Assembly: GCF_947072475.1 (NCBI RefSeq)
Contig: NZ_CAMTIA010000001.1
Coordinates: 124,001 to 188,000, forward strand
Length of the DNA: 64,000 bases
Origin: an uncultured Deefgea sp.
Lineage (GTDB): Bacteria; Pseudomonadota; Gammaproteobacteria; Burkholderiales; Chitinibacteraceae
Reading direction: 5' to 3'
The notes under the pieces were generated by a model. The model saw nothing but the letters and a program-made list of their open reading frames with translations. It searched no databases and was not told the DNA's origin. The position numbers and the translations under genes were made by a program. Below are positions 11,181 through 20,459 of the stretch, one piece after another. Numbering within the stretch: the stretch's first letter is position 1; the number at the start of each line of letters is the position of its first letter.

Positions 11181-11786
11181 TTACTTGCGCATTGCTTTTT
11201 CGTTGGCAGTCAATGAGTCAATAAATGCTTCGCGGCTAAATAAACGCTCAGCATATTTCATCACTGGCGCTAGGCCTTTGGTGACTTCGATTCCGTAGTG
11301 CTCAAAGCGCCATAGTAGCGGTGCGATGGCAACGTCGAGCATTGAGAAATCTTCGCCCAAGATGAATTTTTGCTTGGTAAACAGTGGGGCAATTTGCGTC
11401 AAATTATCACGGATGGTGGTGCGCGCCAGTTCAAGCGCTTTTTTCGTTGAGCTGCTGTCTTCGAGGGTTTTAACGTGAATAAATAATTCGCGCTCCAAAT
11501 TAAAGAGCATCAAGCGAGCACGAGCGCGCATCACTGGATCGGCTGGCATTAATTGTGGGTGAGGAAAACGCTCATCAATATATTCATTGATAATGTTGGA
11601 TTCGTACAATTGCAATTCACGCTCAACTAAGACCGGAACTTCATTGTAGGGGTTCATGATGGCCAAATCTTCGGGCTTGCTGTGGATATCGACATCGAGA
11701 ATTTCGAAATCCATTCCTTTTTCAAATAGTACAATGCGGCAGCGGTGACTAAATGGGCATGAGGTACCAGAATATAATTTCATCAT
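11181..11786 (-). CDS. sspA: Stringent starvation protein A (GST-fold)
   Basis: SspA is an RNA-polymerase-associated protein of the glutathione S-transferase fold, involved in stationary-phase and stress transcription. The 201-residue product has an N-terminal thioredoxin-like domain (MKLYSGTSCPFSHRCRIVLF, residues 2-21, and NEVPVLVERELQLYESNIINEYID) and a C-terminal helical domain. The start is set at ATG 11786, with AGG about 8 bases upstream; the next codon is also ATG, and a TTG five codons earlier is less likely. It is transcribed towards sspB and lies upstream of the petABC terminator. Confidence 0.95.
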   Translation of the reverse strand: MMKLYSGTSCPFSHRCRIVLFEKGMDFEILDVDIHSKPEDLAIMNPYNEVPVLVERELQLYESNIINEYIDERFPHPQLMPADPVMRARARLMLFNLERELFIHVKTLEDSSSTKKALELARTTIRDNLTQIAPLFTKQKFILGEDFSMLDVAIAPLLWRFEHYGIEVTKGLAPVMKYAERLFSREAFIDSLTANEKAMRK

Positions 11787-11903
11787 AATGATGCCTATCA
11801 ACTTTTAAGAATGAATGGGATTTTACTATTTTTGCAGCGCAATATCTAGTTGTTGTGCCATAAGTGCTTGTTATTAAATAAGTAATTGCGAAGTAATTGG
11901 CAA

Positions 11904-11930
11904 TAAAAAAGGGCGGTTAATCCGCCCTTT
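11904..11930 (-). terminator. Terminator of the petABC operon
   Basis: On the minus strand the stem aaagggcgg/ccgcccttt (11908-11916 and 11922-11930, 5-base loop) is followed by a run of T. It lies 17 bases after the petC stop. Confidence 0.9.
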
Positions 11931-11946
11931 AAATCGATTTCACACT

Positions 11947-12705
11947 TTAATGAATGTCTTTCCAGTATTCTTTTTTCAGTAAGTAAGTCAGAGGCACCAA
12001 GATAAACAGTAAGAACAGCACGACGGCGTAGCCGATTTGTTCACGTTTAACTTGTGCAGGTTCTGACATATACGTCATGAAATTCACCAAATCACCAACA
12101 CGCTGGTCAAATTCTTTGTTGTCATAGCCGCCACTTTCAGTGCCTCGGGTTAAGAGGCCCGGTTGTGCCAGCTTAAGGGTATGCACTTCGTGCTCGCCTT
12201 CTTTTTTGACTTCTAGAATCTGCTGACCTTGCAGTTGCCAAAGTACGTTTGGCATGCCGACTTTATCAAATACGGTGTTGTTCCAGCCAGTAGGGCGGGT
12301 GTCATCACGGTAAAAGCCACGTAAATAGGTATACAGCCAATCAGAGCCACGTGAACGCGCAATTAAAGACAGGTCTGGCGGTGTGGCACCGAACCAAGCT
12401 TTGCCTTCTTTGGCATCCATCGCCACTTTCATTGGGTTGCCAATTTTGTCAGTGGTGAACATCAGATTTTTTTCGATCTGCTCTTGAGTTAAACCAATGC
12501 CTTCGAGGCGGTTATAGCGCATCGCTACCGCGCCATGACAGCTAAGACAGTAGTTCACAAAAGTTTGTGCACCCCGTTGCAGGCTTTCAGCATTACGCAA
12601 GTCAATCGGCGCTTTGTCCAGTGCAACGCCACCACCAGCTGCATGGCTGTTGATTGACACTGCCGCAAGCAAGGCAAACAGTAAGTGATTAATAATTTTT
12701 TTCAT
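11947..12705 (-). CDS. petC: Cytochrome c1 of the bc1 complex
   Basis: This is the c-type cytochrome subunit of ubiquinol-cytochrome c reductase, passing electrons from the Rieske protein to soluble cytochrome c. The 252-residue product has a cleavable signal (MKKIINHLLFALLAAVSINSHA), the haem motif CLSCH at residues 53-57 and the conserved ATPPDLSLIARSRG segment. A C-terminal membrane anchor (about 223-243, IGYAVVLFLLFILVPLTYLL) is followed by KKEYWKDIH. The likely sixth haem ligand is the Met in VGMPNVLW. It is the last gene of petA-petB-petC, 10 bases after petB. Confidence 0.97.
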   Translation of the reverse strand: MKKIINHLLFALLAAVSINSHAAGGGVALDKAPIDLRNAESLQRGAQTFVNYCLSCHGAVAMRYNRLEGIGLTQEQIEKNLMFTTDKIGNPMKVAMDAKEGKAWFGATPPDLSLIARSRGSDWLYTYLRGFYRDDTRPTGWNNTVFDKVGMPNVLWQLQGQQILEVKKEGEHEVHTLKLAQPGLLTRGTESGGYDNKEFDQRVGDLVNFMTYMSEPAQVKREQIGYAVVLFLLFILVPLTYLLKKEYWKDIH

Positions 12706-12715
12706 GCTCCCCGCC

Positions 12716-13990
12716 TTATCTCATTGTTACGCGGTCAGGAACCGGTTTCGTTTTATCGATCTTGGTATACCAAGGCATCGCGATAAAGAATAAGAAATAA
12801 ATGACTGATAACACTTGCGACAAAATCGTACCAATTGTCGTTGGTGCTTGTGTCCCTAAGTAGCCCAAACCTAAGAAGGAAATGACAAACAGGGTCAGTG
12901 CAAATTTATAAATCGGTCCGCGATAGCGAATTGATTTCACCGGTGAGCGATCGAGCCAAGGTAAAGCAGCAATAATCATCGTTGCCGCACCCATCGCCAA
13001 TACGCCCCAGACTTGCGAACCAAAGAACGAGGGTACCGCACGCAAAATCGCGTAGAACGGGGTGAAATACCAAACAGGGGCAATATGCGCCGGTGTTTTT
13101 AAGGCGTCCGCTGGGTCAAAGTTGGGTGCTTCTAAGAAATAACCGTTCATCTCTGGAGCAAAGAACAAGATGGCAGTAAACACCACTAAGAACACCGATA
13201 CACCAAAAATGTCTTTCACCGTGTAATACGGGTGAAACGGAATGCCATCGAGTGGAATGCCAGTTTTTGGGTCTTTGTTCTTTTTGATGTCAACGCCGTC
13301 AGGATTGTTTGAGCCAACTTCGTGCAATGCCACCAAGTGAGCAACCACCAGGGCCAACAAAACTAAAGGTACGGCGATCACGTGCAGTGCAAAGAAGCGA
13401 TTCAAGGTTGCATCAGAGACGACAAAGTCACCCCGAATCAACTCAGATAAATCTGGGCCAATCACCGGGATTGAAGCAAACAAGTTCACAATCACTTGTG
13501 CACCCCAAAATGACATTTGACCCCAAGGCAATAGATAGCCTAAGAATGCTTCAGCCATCAGGCACAAGAAAATCATCATGCCAAAAATCCAGATTAATTC
13601 ACGGGGTTTTTGGTATGAGCCATAAATCAGGCCACGGAACATATGCAGATAGACCACGACAAAAAACATCGATGCGCCGGTTGAATGCATATAGCGAATC
13701 ACCCAGCCGCCGGCGACATCACGCATGATGTATTCAACAGAGGCAAAAGCGACCGAAATATTGGTACCCGGAATCAAATTGCCATCCGGTTTGTAGTTCA
13801 TGGTCAAGAAAATACCGGTGACGATTTGGATAACCAAAACCATCATGGCTAATGAACCAAAAAAGTACCAAAAGTTAAAGTTTTTTGGTGCGTAATATTC
13901 GGAAATATGTGCTTTCCAAGTCGATGTCAGCGGAAAACGCTCATCAACCCAGCCGAGTACTTTTTCGGGCACTTGATCTAGTTTGCTCAT
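12716..13990 (-). CDS. petB: Cytochrome b of the bc1 complex
   Basis: This is the membrane core of the bc1 complex, with two b haems and the Qo and Qi quinone sites. The 424-residue product is the long single-chain form (cytochrome b/b6 plus subunit IV regions). Haem-ligand histidines are visible in RYMHSTGASMFFVVVYLHMF and FALHVIAVPLVLLALVVAHL. The Qo-site PEWY-type motif is present as PVWYFTPFYAILR. About eight hydrophobic helices can be traced. GGGAG precedes the ATG. It lies 14 bases after petA and 10 before petC. Confidence 0.97.
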   Translation of the reverse strand: MSKLDQVPEKVLGWVDERFPLTSTWKAHISEYYAPKNFNFWYFFGSLAMMVLVIQIVTGIFLTMNYKPDGNLIPGTNISVAFASVEYIMRDVAGGWVIRYMHSTGASMFFVVVYLHMFRGLIYGSYQKPRELIWIFGMMIFLCLMAEAFLGYLLPWGQMSFWGAQVIVNLFASIPVIGPDLSELIRGDFVVSDATLNRFFALHVIAVPLVLLALVVAHLVALHEVGSNNPDGVDIKKNKDPKTGIPLDGIPFHPYYTVKDIFGVSVFLVVFTAILFFAPEMNGYFLEAPNFDPADALKTPAHIAPVWYFTPFYAILRAVPSFFGSQVWGVLAMGAATMIIAALPWLDRSPVKSIRYRGPIYKFALTLFVISFLGLGYLGTQAPTTIGTILSQVLSVIYFLFFIAMPWYTKIDKTKPVPDRVTMR

Positions 13991-14004
13991 GTCTTCTCCC
14001 TTTA

Positions 14005-14586
14005 TTAAGCTTCACCAACCAACAGTCGAGTGTCGGATAGGTATTTGTGTTCTGGGATAATTAAGTTGGTTGGCGCAGGGACACCTAAGAATACGCGGCC
14101 AGCCAAGTCAAATTTGGAACCATGACAAGGGCAATAAAATCCACCAAGCCACTCTGGACCCAAATCAGCAGGCGCTAAATCCGGGCGGAAAGTGGGTGAA
14201 CAGCCCAAATGCGTACAGACGCCGACAGCCACCCAGATTTCAGGCTTAATCGAGCGTGTTGCATTGTGACAATACAGCGGTTGGTGATCGACGATGGACG
14301 TCGGGTCAGCCAGCTTAGGATCGTTTTTGGGTAAGAGTGTCAGCATTTCTGGGGTACGTTTGACGACCCAAACTGGTTTGCCACGCCATTCAATGGTGAT
14401 CTTTTGTCCGGGCTCTAATTTGCTAATATCGACTTCGACCGATGCACCTGCCGCTTTAGCCCGTTCTGATGGGAAAAAGCTGGCAATAAACGGTACTGCG
14501 ACCCCTGCGACGGCTGCGCCACCAGCGGCACTGGTCGCGATCAGCAAAAATCGTCTTTTACTATTATCTACTTGTTGGTCACTCAT
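14005..14586 (-). CDS. petA: Rieske iron-sulfur subunit of the bc1 complex
   Basis: This 2Fe-2S protein takes electrons from ubiquinol at the Qo site and hands them to cytochrome c1. The 193-residue product starts MSDQQVDNSKRRFLLIATSA: the twin-arginine KRRFLL followed by a hydrophobic anchor fits Tat export without cleavage. Cluster ligands are in CTHLGC (124-129) and CPCHGS (152-157). The start is ATG 14586, with AGGGA about 8 bases upstream; the frame stays open 34 codons further but with no matching sequence. It is the first gene of the petABC operon. Confidence 0.97.
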   Translation of the reverse strand: MSDQQVDNSKRRFLLIATSAAGGAAVAGVAVPFIASFFPSERAKAAGASVEVDISKLEPGQKITIEWRGKPVWVVKRTPEMLTLLPKNDPKLADPTSIVDHQPLYCHNATRSIKPEIWVAVGVCTHLGCSPTFRPDLAPADLGPEWLGGFYCPCHGSKFDLAGRVFLGVPAPTNLIIPEHKYLSDTRLLVGEA

Positions 14587-14700
14587 AACCCAATCCCTGA
14601 TTGACTGAACGCAATATCTTTTAAAGTAGCAAATTCTACCTGAAAGAGGCTTGGAACTTAAAGCAGCTTTACTCGTCTGACGCTGCATTTTTACAAAAAG

Positions 14701-15186
14701 TCAGCGTTTTGTAGCTATTTTGGCGTAAAGCGCCAATTCTTCCGCCAGTTTGTCGGCTAAAGCTTGGGTGATTTCTTGTACGGTTTCTTGCTTGCTGCCA
14801 GGGTTGCTGATTTGAAATACCCGCACATTGACGCGCCAGCCTTGTTCGGTTTGCGTCAGGATATACTGCATTCTGGCCTCGGTCGGGATGCTGGTATTGC
14901 GCATTGGCATCATCAATTCGACCCTTTGCTTGCCTCGGCTGCGAATTTTCATGCCCTTGTCGGTGCGGTATTTGATGATATCTTCGAGGATGGCTTTGCT
15001 GCTGCGAGACGGAATAATGATGCTGGGGCTAAGCGGATCTTTGCTTACAGATGAGGTGTTATTGGGGTTTGGATTTGATGGTTCAGAGGGCGAAATTGTG
15101 GTGCAGGCACTGATAATGCTCGCAATCAGTAGGATACTGAGCGTGTGAACTGAGCGCAAAATTTGCCAATTAGAAGCGATTTTCAT
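14701..15186 (-). CDS. Putative lipoprotein of unknown function
   Basis: The 161-residue product has a signal peptide with a lipobox-like LIASIISAC (Cys about 28), a low-complexity Ser/Pro/Asn linker and then a small domain (about 65-155). The domain contains ILEDIIKYRTDKGMKIRSRG and WRVNVRVFQISNPGS, with a predicted alpha-beta pattern. I do not recognise a named family. Its ATG overlaps the TGA of the upstream Nif3-family gene (ATGA), so the two are translationally coupled. It ends 115 bases before petA in the same direction. Confidence 0.7.
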   Translation of the reverse strand: MKIASNWQILRSVHTLSILLIASIISACTTISPSEPSNPNPNNTSSVSKDPLSPSIIIPSRSSKAILEDIIKYRTDKGMKIRSRGKQRVELMMPMRNTSIPTEARMQYILTQTEQGWRVNVRVFQISNPGSKQETVQEITQALADKLAEELALYAKIATKR

Positions 15187-15935
15187 ACTGGGTTATCCAA
15201 ATCAAGATGGGTATGTTGAAGGCCAAACTGCTGCGCTAAGTGCTCTCCTAGTGCGGCGATGCCGTAACGTTCGGTCGCGTGATGGCCTGCCGCAATAAAA
15301 CTGACGCCGCTCTCTTTAGCAAGATGAGTGACAAATTCAGAGGCTTCTCCGGTGATAAAGCAATCCACCGCCAAATTGGCGACCTCATGGAAATAACCTT
15401 GCGCGCCACCGGTGCACCAAGCAACATGACGTATGATTTGATCGGCTGGCCCAATACTGAGTGGTTGACGATTTAGGGCGACGGCAATGTGTCGCGTAAA
15501 AGTATCAAAAGACATCGGGACGGGTAATTCGCCGAGCCAAACTAAATTTTGGTCACCGCAGCGCCCAGTGGGTATAAGACCCAGTTGTTTGGCTAACTGA
15601 GCGTTATTTCCGAGTTCAGAATGAGCGTCGAGCGGTAAATGATAGCCAAATAAGTTTAAATCGGCGGCTAGTAAGGCGGCAATGCGTTGTTTTTTAGTGC
15701 GTACAATGGGTAATGCTTCGTTTTTCCAAAAAAAACCATGATGCACCAGCAGCGCATCGGCATTGAGTGCAATGGCGGCATCAATCAGCGCTTGCGATGC
15801 GGTCACGCCTGTGACGATATGTTGTATTTGATTGCGGCCCTCAACTTGCAATCCATTGGGTGCATAGTCCTTAAATTGCGCAACAGACAATAGTTGGGCA
15901 AGGTAAGCTTCTAATTCTTGACGTTGTATAGGCAT
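15183..15935 (-). CDS. Nif3-like dinuclear metal centre protein
   Basis: The 250-residue protein belongs to the Nif3/YbgI/DUF34 family, hexameric proteins with a two-metal site. Metal-binding histidines are visible in ALLVHHGFFW (about 66-72), GYHLPLDAHSELG and, near the C-terminus, AAGHHATERYG. GTP cyclohydrolase or other roles proposed for relatives are not settled. The start MPIQRQELEAYLAQ is chosen by family fit; an upstream TTG at 16004 would overlap the divergent protease gene. Only 16 bases separate the two divergent start codons. Confidence 0.9.
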   Translation of the reverse strand: MPIQRQELEAYLAQLLSVAQFKDYAPNGLQVEGRNQIQHIVTGVTASQALIDAAIALNADALLVHHGFFWKNEALPIVRTKKQRIAALLAADLNLFGYHLPLDAHSELGNNAQLAKQLGLIPTGRCGDQNLVWLGELPVPMSFDTFTRHIAVALNRQPLSIGPADQIIRHVAWCTGGAQGYFHEVANLAVDCFITGEASEFVTHLAKESGVSFIAAGHHATERYGIAALGEHLAQQFGLQHTHLDLDNPV

Positions 15936-15951
15936 AAAAGATCTACGAGAT

Positions 15952-17085
15952 ATGAAAAAACTTTGGTTGATTTTCGCACAAACGACCACGATCGGCTTAG
16001 CCATCTGGTTTTTGTTTTCGGTATTAAGTCCAGCACCAACGCCACCTGCGGTGGTGACGGTGAAAGAGGTGATTGCTTCGGCTCCGGTTTCGAGCGAGCT
16101 TTCTTATCGTGGCGCAGCTAAGCGGGCTAAAGCGGCGGTGGTCAATATTTATACCTCCAAGGAAGTCAAATCAGGGCGTCGGGCCTTATTTAATGACCCG
16201 GTATTGAAGCGCTTTTTTGGTGAGCGAGATGGTGAAGACGGCAATAAAGCATCGAGCTTGGGTTCTGGTGTTTTAGTCTCGCCGCAAGGCTATATCGTGA
16301 CCAATAATCACGTGGTGGAGTCGGCCGCAGAGATTGAAGTGGCACTGGCCGATGGCCGTACGGCGAGCGCTAAATTAATTGGCAGTGATCCTGAAACCGA
16401 TTTAGCGGTGATTAAAATTGATTTGGATCAGTTGTCGGCGATTGATTTTGCCAATGTCGATCAGGCCGAAATTGGCGATGTGGTGCTGGCGATTGGTAAT
16501 CCATTTGGCGTTGGCCAAACGGTGACGATGGGGATTATTTCGGCTTTAGGTCGCAGTGAATTGGGGATTAACACCTTTGAAAATTTCATTCAAACCGATG
16601 CCGCAATTAATCCGGGTAATTCGGGTGGCGCTTTGGTCGATGTGCATGGCAATTTATTGGGGATTAACACCGCTATTTTCTCTAAAACTGGCGGCTCACT
16701 CGGTATTGGCTTTGCAATCCCGGCCAATATTGTGAAGCAAGTGATGGATGCCATTATTAAAGATGGCAGTGTCACTCGAGGCTGGTTGGGGATTGAGGTA
16801 CAAGATGTGACACCAGATTTGGCCGCTTCGCTCAAACTTGAATCTAGTAAAGGCGCTTTGATTGCGGGGGTGGTTCGCAATGGCCCTGCTGCGGTGGCAG
16901 GGATTCGTCCGGGGGATGTTTTGCTTCGTATTGATGGTAAAGAAGTGAGTAATTCAGCACAAATGTTGAATTTAATCGCGGCATTACCGCCCGAGCAAGC
17001 AACGCCGATTACTGTCATACGCCAGGGCGAGCCTTTAACTTTAAATGCCGAAATCGGTATGCGGCCTAAATTTAGTCGCCGTTGA
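15952..17085 (+). CDS. DegS/HtrA-type periplasmic serine protease
   Basis: The 377-residue protein has an N-terminal uncleaved membrane segment (about 5-25), a trypsin-like S1C domain and a single PDZ domain (about 260-360). The catalytic triad is complete: H120 in VTNNHVV, D150 in ETDLAV and S224 in NPGNSGGAL. A membrane anchor with one PDZ is the layout of DegS/AlgW, the sensor protease that cuts anti-sigma-E. Two-PDZ DegP/DegQ is excluded by length. No rseA or sigma-E gene is in the window, so a role in envelope stress is inferred from architecture only. GAG precedes the ATG. Confidence 0.92.
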   Translation: MKKLWLIFAQTTTIGLAIWFLFSVLSPAPTPPAVVTVKEVIASAPVSSELSYRGAAKRAKAAVVNIYTSKEVKSGRRALFNDPVLKRFFGERDGEDGNKASSLGSGVLVSPQGYIVTNNHVVESAAEIEVALADGRTASAKLIGSDPETDLAVIKIDLDQLSAIDFANVDQAEIGDVVLAIGNPFGVGQTVTMGIISALGRSELGINTFENFIQTDAAINPGNSGGALVDVHGNLLGINTAIFSKTGGSLGIGFAIPANIVKQVMDAIIKDGSVTRGWLGIEVQDVTPDLAASLKLESSKGALIAGVVRNGPAAVAGIRPGDVLLRIDGKEVSNSAQMLNLIAALPPEQATPITVIRQGEPLTLNAEIGMRPKFSRR

Positions 17086-17100
17086 TGGATTGACACAATG

Positions 17101-17133
17101 AAAAGCACCGCTGAAGTCTGCGGTGCTTTTTTT
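17101..17133 (+). terminator. Terminator after the DegS-like gene
   Basis: The stem aaaagcaccgc (17101-17111) pairs with gcggtgctttt (17120-17130) around an 8-base loop, followed by more T. It begins 15 bases after the stop codon. Confidence 0.9.
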
Positions 17134-17236
17134 ATGCCCCTCGTTGACGACGCTCGTTTCGAGCGCGGCGGATTAAAAAAGACGAGGGCTTGGGGTTGAT
17201 GGGCCGTGCTAGACGGCTTGGCCGGTGTGTTGTGTC

Positions 17237-19249
17237 TTAGCCTTGCAACAGCAGCATCTCGGCGGCCGCTAAATTGTCTTGCTCTCCAAGAAGGACTAAC
17301 ACATCGCCGCTATTGAGCTGGAAGCTCGCATCGGGCTGGATAGGGGGCATGTTGCGGCGGCGAATGCTGCGAATTTCGACTTGGAATTGCTCTAGTTTGA
17401 GCTCGGCAATGGTGTAACCAATGGCATGCGCATTTTGGGTGAGTTGCAAGGTGTGTAGGCGTGGATAGTTACGATCGCCTTCATCGGCATCTTCATTGAG
17501 TCCGCGATAAAAGCCGCGAATCAATTGGTAACGGGCCTCACGAACTTCACGAATTCGGCGAATCACTTTATTGAGCGGCACCCCCAACAGCATCATGGTG
17601 TGCGACGCCAGCATCAAACTACCTTCCATGATTTCGGCTACGACTTCGGCTGCGCCAGCGTTTTTGAGTAAATCGATGTCGCTATCGTCTTGCGTGCGCA
17701 CAATGACGGGGATTTCAGGGCGAATTTGATGGGCTAACTCAAGGATTTTCATCGCTGAATGCGTGTCGGCATACGTGACAATGATGGCGCGTGCGCGCAT
17801 CAGGCCGGCGGCGAGTAACACTTCGCGTTTAGCGGCATCCCCAAAGACCACCGATTCACCCGCCGCAGTGGCTTCACGCACTTTTTCTGGGTCTAAATCA
17901 AGGGCGAAAAAATGGATGTCTTCTTGGGTTAAAATACGCGCCAAAGATTGGCCGCTACGGCCAAACCCACACAAAATAACGTGGCCATTGGCGGCCATGC
18001 TGCGTACGGCAATATGGTGCAAATTGGCGGCGAGATTCATCCATTCGGAGCTGGCTAAACGCAGTACTAATTTATCTGAATGCTGAATGAGGAACGGCGT
18101 AATGAGCATCGATAGAATCACCCCGGCAGTGACCGCTTGCAGTACATTGCTTGGCACTAAGCCGCCTTGTGCGGTGAGTGCCAGCAAAACAAAAGCAAAT
18201 TCGCCACCCTGACCCAGTGCAAACCCAGTGCGTAGTGAGGTGCCTGCGGTGTTACCGAATAGCCGTGCTAAACCGGCAATAAGGGCAATTTTTAGCGGGC
18301 CCAATAGTAATAAACTGGCCAGCACAATACCCCATTCTGAAATTAAGATGCTGAAGTTTAAATTCATCCCCACGGTGACGAAAAATAGGCCGAGTAATAA
18401 ATCGCGGAAAGGACGAATATCGTCCTCCACTTGATAGCGATACTCGGTTTCAGCAATCAACATCCCGGCTAAAAAAGCCCCTAAAGCCAGCGACAACCCG
18501 GCTTGTTCGGTCAGCCATGCAGTCCCGAGCGTGACCAATAAAATATTGATCATAAATAGCTCGCTGGCATGCTGTTTGGCGACCAAATTAAACCAAGGGC
18601 GCATGATTTTTTGCCCCAGCGAGAGTAGTACGGCCAAGACAAAGACGATTTTAATCGCGGCTAAAAATAGCGAAAATAGTAGTTGGTCAACTTGGATATT
18701 GAGCCATGGAATGGTGATGCTGCCATCGGGCAGGCTTAAGGCAGGAATGATAATAAGGAAAGGGACGACGGCCAAATCTTGGAACAACAAAATCCCAATC
18801 GCATTTTGCCCGTGGGGTGCATTGAGTTCGCTGCGATCACTGAGTAATTTAGACACCATCGCGGTGGAAGACATCGCCGCTGCGCCGCCAAGAATTAAGC
18901 CGGCTTTCCAATCTAAACCGGCAAATAAGACTGCGGCTGCGACGCAAATTAATACCGCCGCCACTTGTGCTGCGCCTAAACCAAATACAATTCGCCGCAT
19001 GGCATTGAGTTTGGCGAGGTTAAATTCCAGCCCAAGGGTAAACATCAGAAAAACAATGCCGTATTCTGCCAAATGACTAGCTTCATCACTCGATTGAATC
19101 AATCCCAAGGCATAGGGGCCAATCAGCATCCCGACTAGTAAATAGCCCAGCATGGCCGGCAATTTGAGTTTGCGGCAGAGTACGACGGTGATCACTGCCG
19201 CAGCAAGCAGTACAAGAAAGGACTGTAAATTAATCGGCATGGGTTTCAT
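17237..19249 (-). CDS. Kef-type monovalent cation:proton antiporter (CPA2)
   Basis: The roughly 670-residue protein has an N-terminal membrane domain of about 12 helices (about 5-385), including KLPAMLGYLLVGMLIGP and LSLALGAFLAGMLIAETEY. A cytoplasmic RCK/TrkA-N domain (about 405-530) has the nucleotide-binding loop HVILCGFGRSGQSLARIL, and a TrkA-C domain (about 570-665) follows. This is the KefB/KefC/YbaL layout: K+ or Na+ efflux gated by a bound ligand. Glutathione gating cannot be judged here. The start is taken at ATG 19249, with another ATG three codons later; neither has a strong Shine-Dalgarno. It is divergent from kdsD. Confidence 0.9.
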   Translation of the reverse strand: MKPMPINLQSFLVLLAAAVITVVLCRKLKLPAMLGYLLVGMLIGPYALGLIQSSDEASHLAEYGIVFLMFTLGLEFNLAKLNAMRRIVFGLGAAQVAAVLICVAAAVLFAGLDWKAGLILGGAAAMSSTAMVSKLLSDRSELNAPHGQNAIGILLFQDLAVVPFLIIIPALSLPDGSITIPWLNIQVDQLLFSLFLAAIKIVFVLAVLLSLGQKIMRPWFNLVAKQHASELFMINILLVTLGTAWLTEQAGLSLALGAFLAGMLIAETEYRYQVEDDIRPFRDLLLGLFFVTVGMNLNFSILISEWGIVLASLLLLGPLKIALIAGLARLFGNTAGTSLRTGFALGQGGEFAFVLLALTAQGGLVPSNVLQAVTAGVILSMLITPFLIQHSDKLVLRLASSEWMNLAANLHHIAVRSMAANGHVILCGFGRSGQSLARILTQEDIHFFALDLDPEKVREATAAGESVVFGDAAKREVLLAAGLMRARAIIVTYADTHSAMKILELAHQIRPEIPVIVRTQDDSDIDLLKNAGAAEVVAEIMEGSLMLASHTMMLLGVPLNKVIRRIREVREARYQLIRGFYRGLNEDADEGDRNYPRLHTLQLTQNAHAIGYTIAELKLEQFQVEIRSIRRRNMPPIQPDASFQLNSGDVLVLLGEQDNLAAAEMLLLQG

Positions 19250-19384
19250 TAGAGTGGAATGCAATTTGATTATAACTGAGCTGGCCCTGTTGCTGACGTA
19301 CTGATTATTCACAGCCTACTGTTATCTAATGATGAGGTCTTTTATACTGCGGCCTTGTTTATGCGCTAGGTGTGTTGCTCTGTG

Positions 19385-20371
19385 ATGAATGCCATAGAAT
19401 CAAAAGTTGCATGGTCGGCCTGTGATGTGGCGCGACGCGTGATGCAAATTGAAGCTGCCGCTATTTTGGCGGTGTCGACGCGTTTGGATGCCCAGTTCGA
19501 TCAGGCTTGCCAGCTCGCTCTGAATTGTCAGGGGCGAATTGTGGTGATGGGAATGGGAAAATCGGGGCATGTGGCGCGTAAAATTGCCGCGACCATGGCC
19601 AGCACCGGCAGCCCCGCTTTTTTTGTCCACCCTGGTGAGGCCGCACACGGCGACTTGGGAATGATTACCTCCGTCGATATCGTGTTGGCCTTGTCCAATT
19701 CTGGCGAGAGTGATGAATTGGTCGCATTGTTGCCTAGCTTGAAACGCTTAGCGATTCCGATTATTGCGATGACTGGCAATGTGAATTCGACGCTAAGCCA
19801 AGAATCCACCGTGCATTTGGATGTGGCGGTTAGCGAAGAAGCTTGCCCGTTGAATTTGGCACCAACGGCCAGCACCACGGTGGCTTTGGCGCTGGGTGAT
19901 GCGCTGGCTGTGGCTTTACTTGAGGCGCGTGGCTTTCAAGCGGAAGATTTTGCTTTGTCGCATCCTGGCGGCACTTTAGGGCGGCGTTTATTGGTGCATG
20001 TGCGTGATTTAATGCATCAGGGCGAGCGTCTCCCGGTGGTAGGGCAAGACTTACCGCTGCGCGATGCTTTGCTCGAAATTAGTCGTAAAGGTTTGGGGAT
20101 GACGGCGGTGGTTGATGCGGCCGGAGTCTTAGTTGGCGTGTATACCGATGGTGATTTGCGGCGAACCTTAGATTTGGATGTGGATATTCGTACCACTCCG
20201 GTGAGTGCCGTGATGACGGCAAATCCTGCTACTATTGAGGCTTCGCGTCTGGCTGCTGAGGCGGTTCAGCTGATGGAGTCACGACGGATTAATGGTTTAT
20301 TGGTGCAAGATCAAGGCCGATTAGTCGGCGCATTAAATATGCATGACTTGTTACGTGCCCGCGTTGTTTGA
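19385..20371 (+). CDS. kdsD: D-arabinose-5-phosphate isomerase (KdsD/KpsF family)
   Basis: This enzyme interconverts ribulose-5-P and arabinose-5-P, the first step of Kdo synthesis for LPS. The 328-residue product has an N-terminal SIS domain (about 40-175; RIVVMGMGKSGHVARKIAAT and STGSPAFFVHPGEAAHGDLG) and two CBS domains (about 210-325). The start at ATG 19385 has no obvious Shine-Dalgarno; a GTG five codons upstream is an alternative. kdsC follows, then lptCAB, a standard order linking Kdo synthesis to LPS export. Confidence 0.95.
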   Translation: MNAIESKVAWSACDVARRVMQIEAAAILAVSTRLDAQFDQACQLALNCQGRIVVMGMGKSGHVARKIAATMASTGSPAFFVHPGEAAHGDLGMITSVDIVLALSNSGESDELVALLPSLKRLAIPIIAMTGNVNSTLSQESTVHLDVAVSEEACPLNLAPTASTTVALALGDALAVALLEARGFQAEDFALSHPGGTLGRRLLVHVRDLMHQGERLPVVGQDLPLRDALLEISRKGLGMTAVVDAAGVLVGVYTDGDLRRTLDLDVDIRTTPVSAVMTANPATIEASRLAAEAVQLMESRRINGLLVQDQGRLVGALNMHDLLRARVV

Positions 20372-20459
20372 TTGGGTATAGCGCTGAACGCAATGAAATC
20401 CATACGCTGCCATTGAATACCTGTAATGTGGTATAAATTTTTATTAGAAGGGAAGCTGA

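Noticed and set aside
19303-19311. DnaA-box-like TTATTCACA between the Kef-type gene and kdsD
   Set aside because: It is an isolated 9-mer with one mismatch; no cluster of boxes or AT-rich unwinding region is present.
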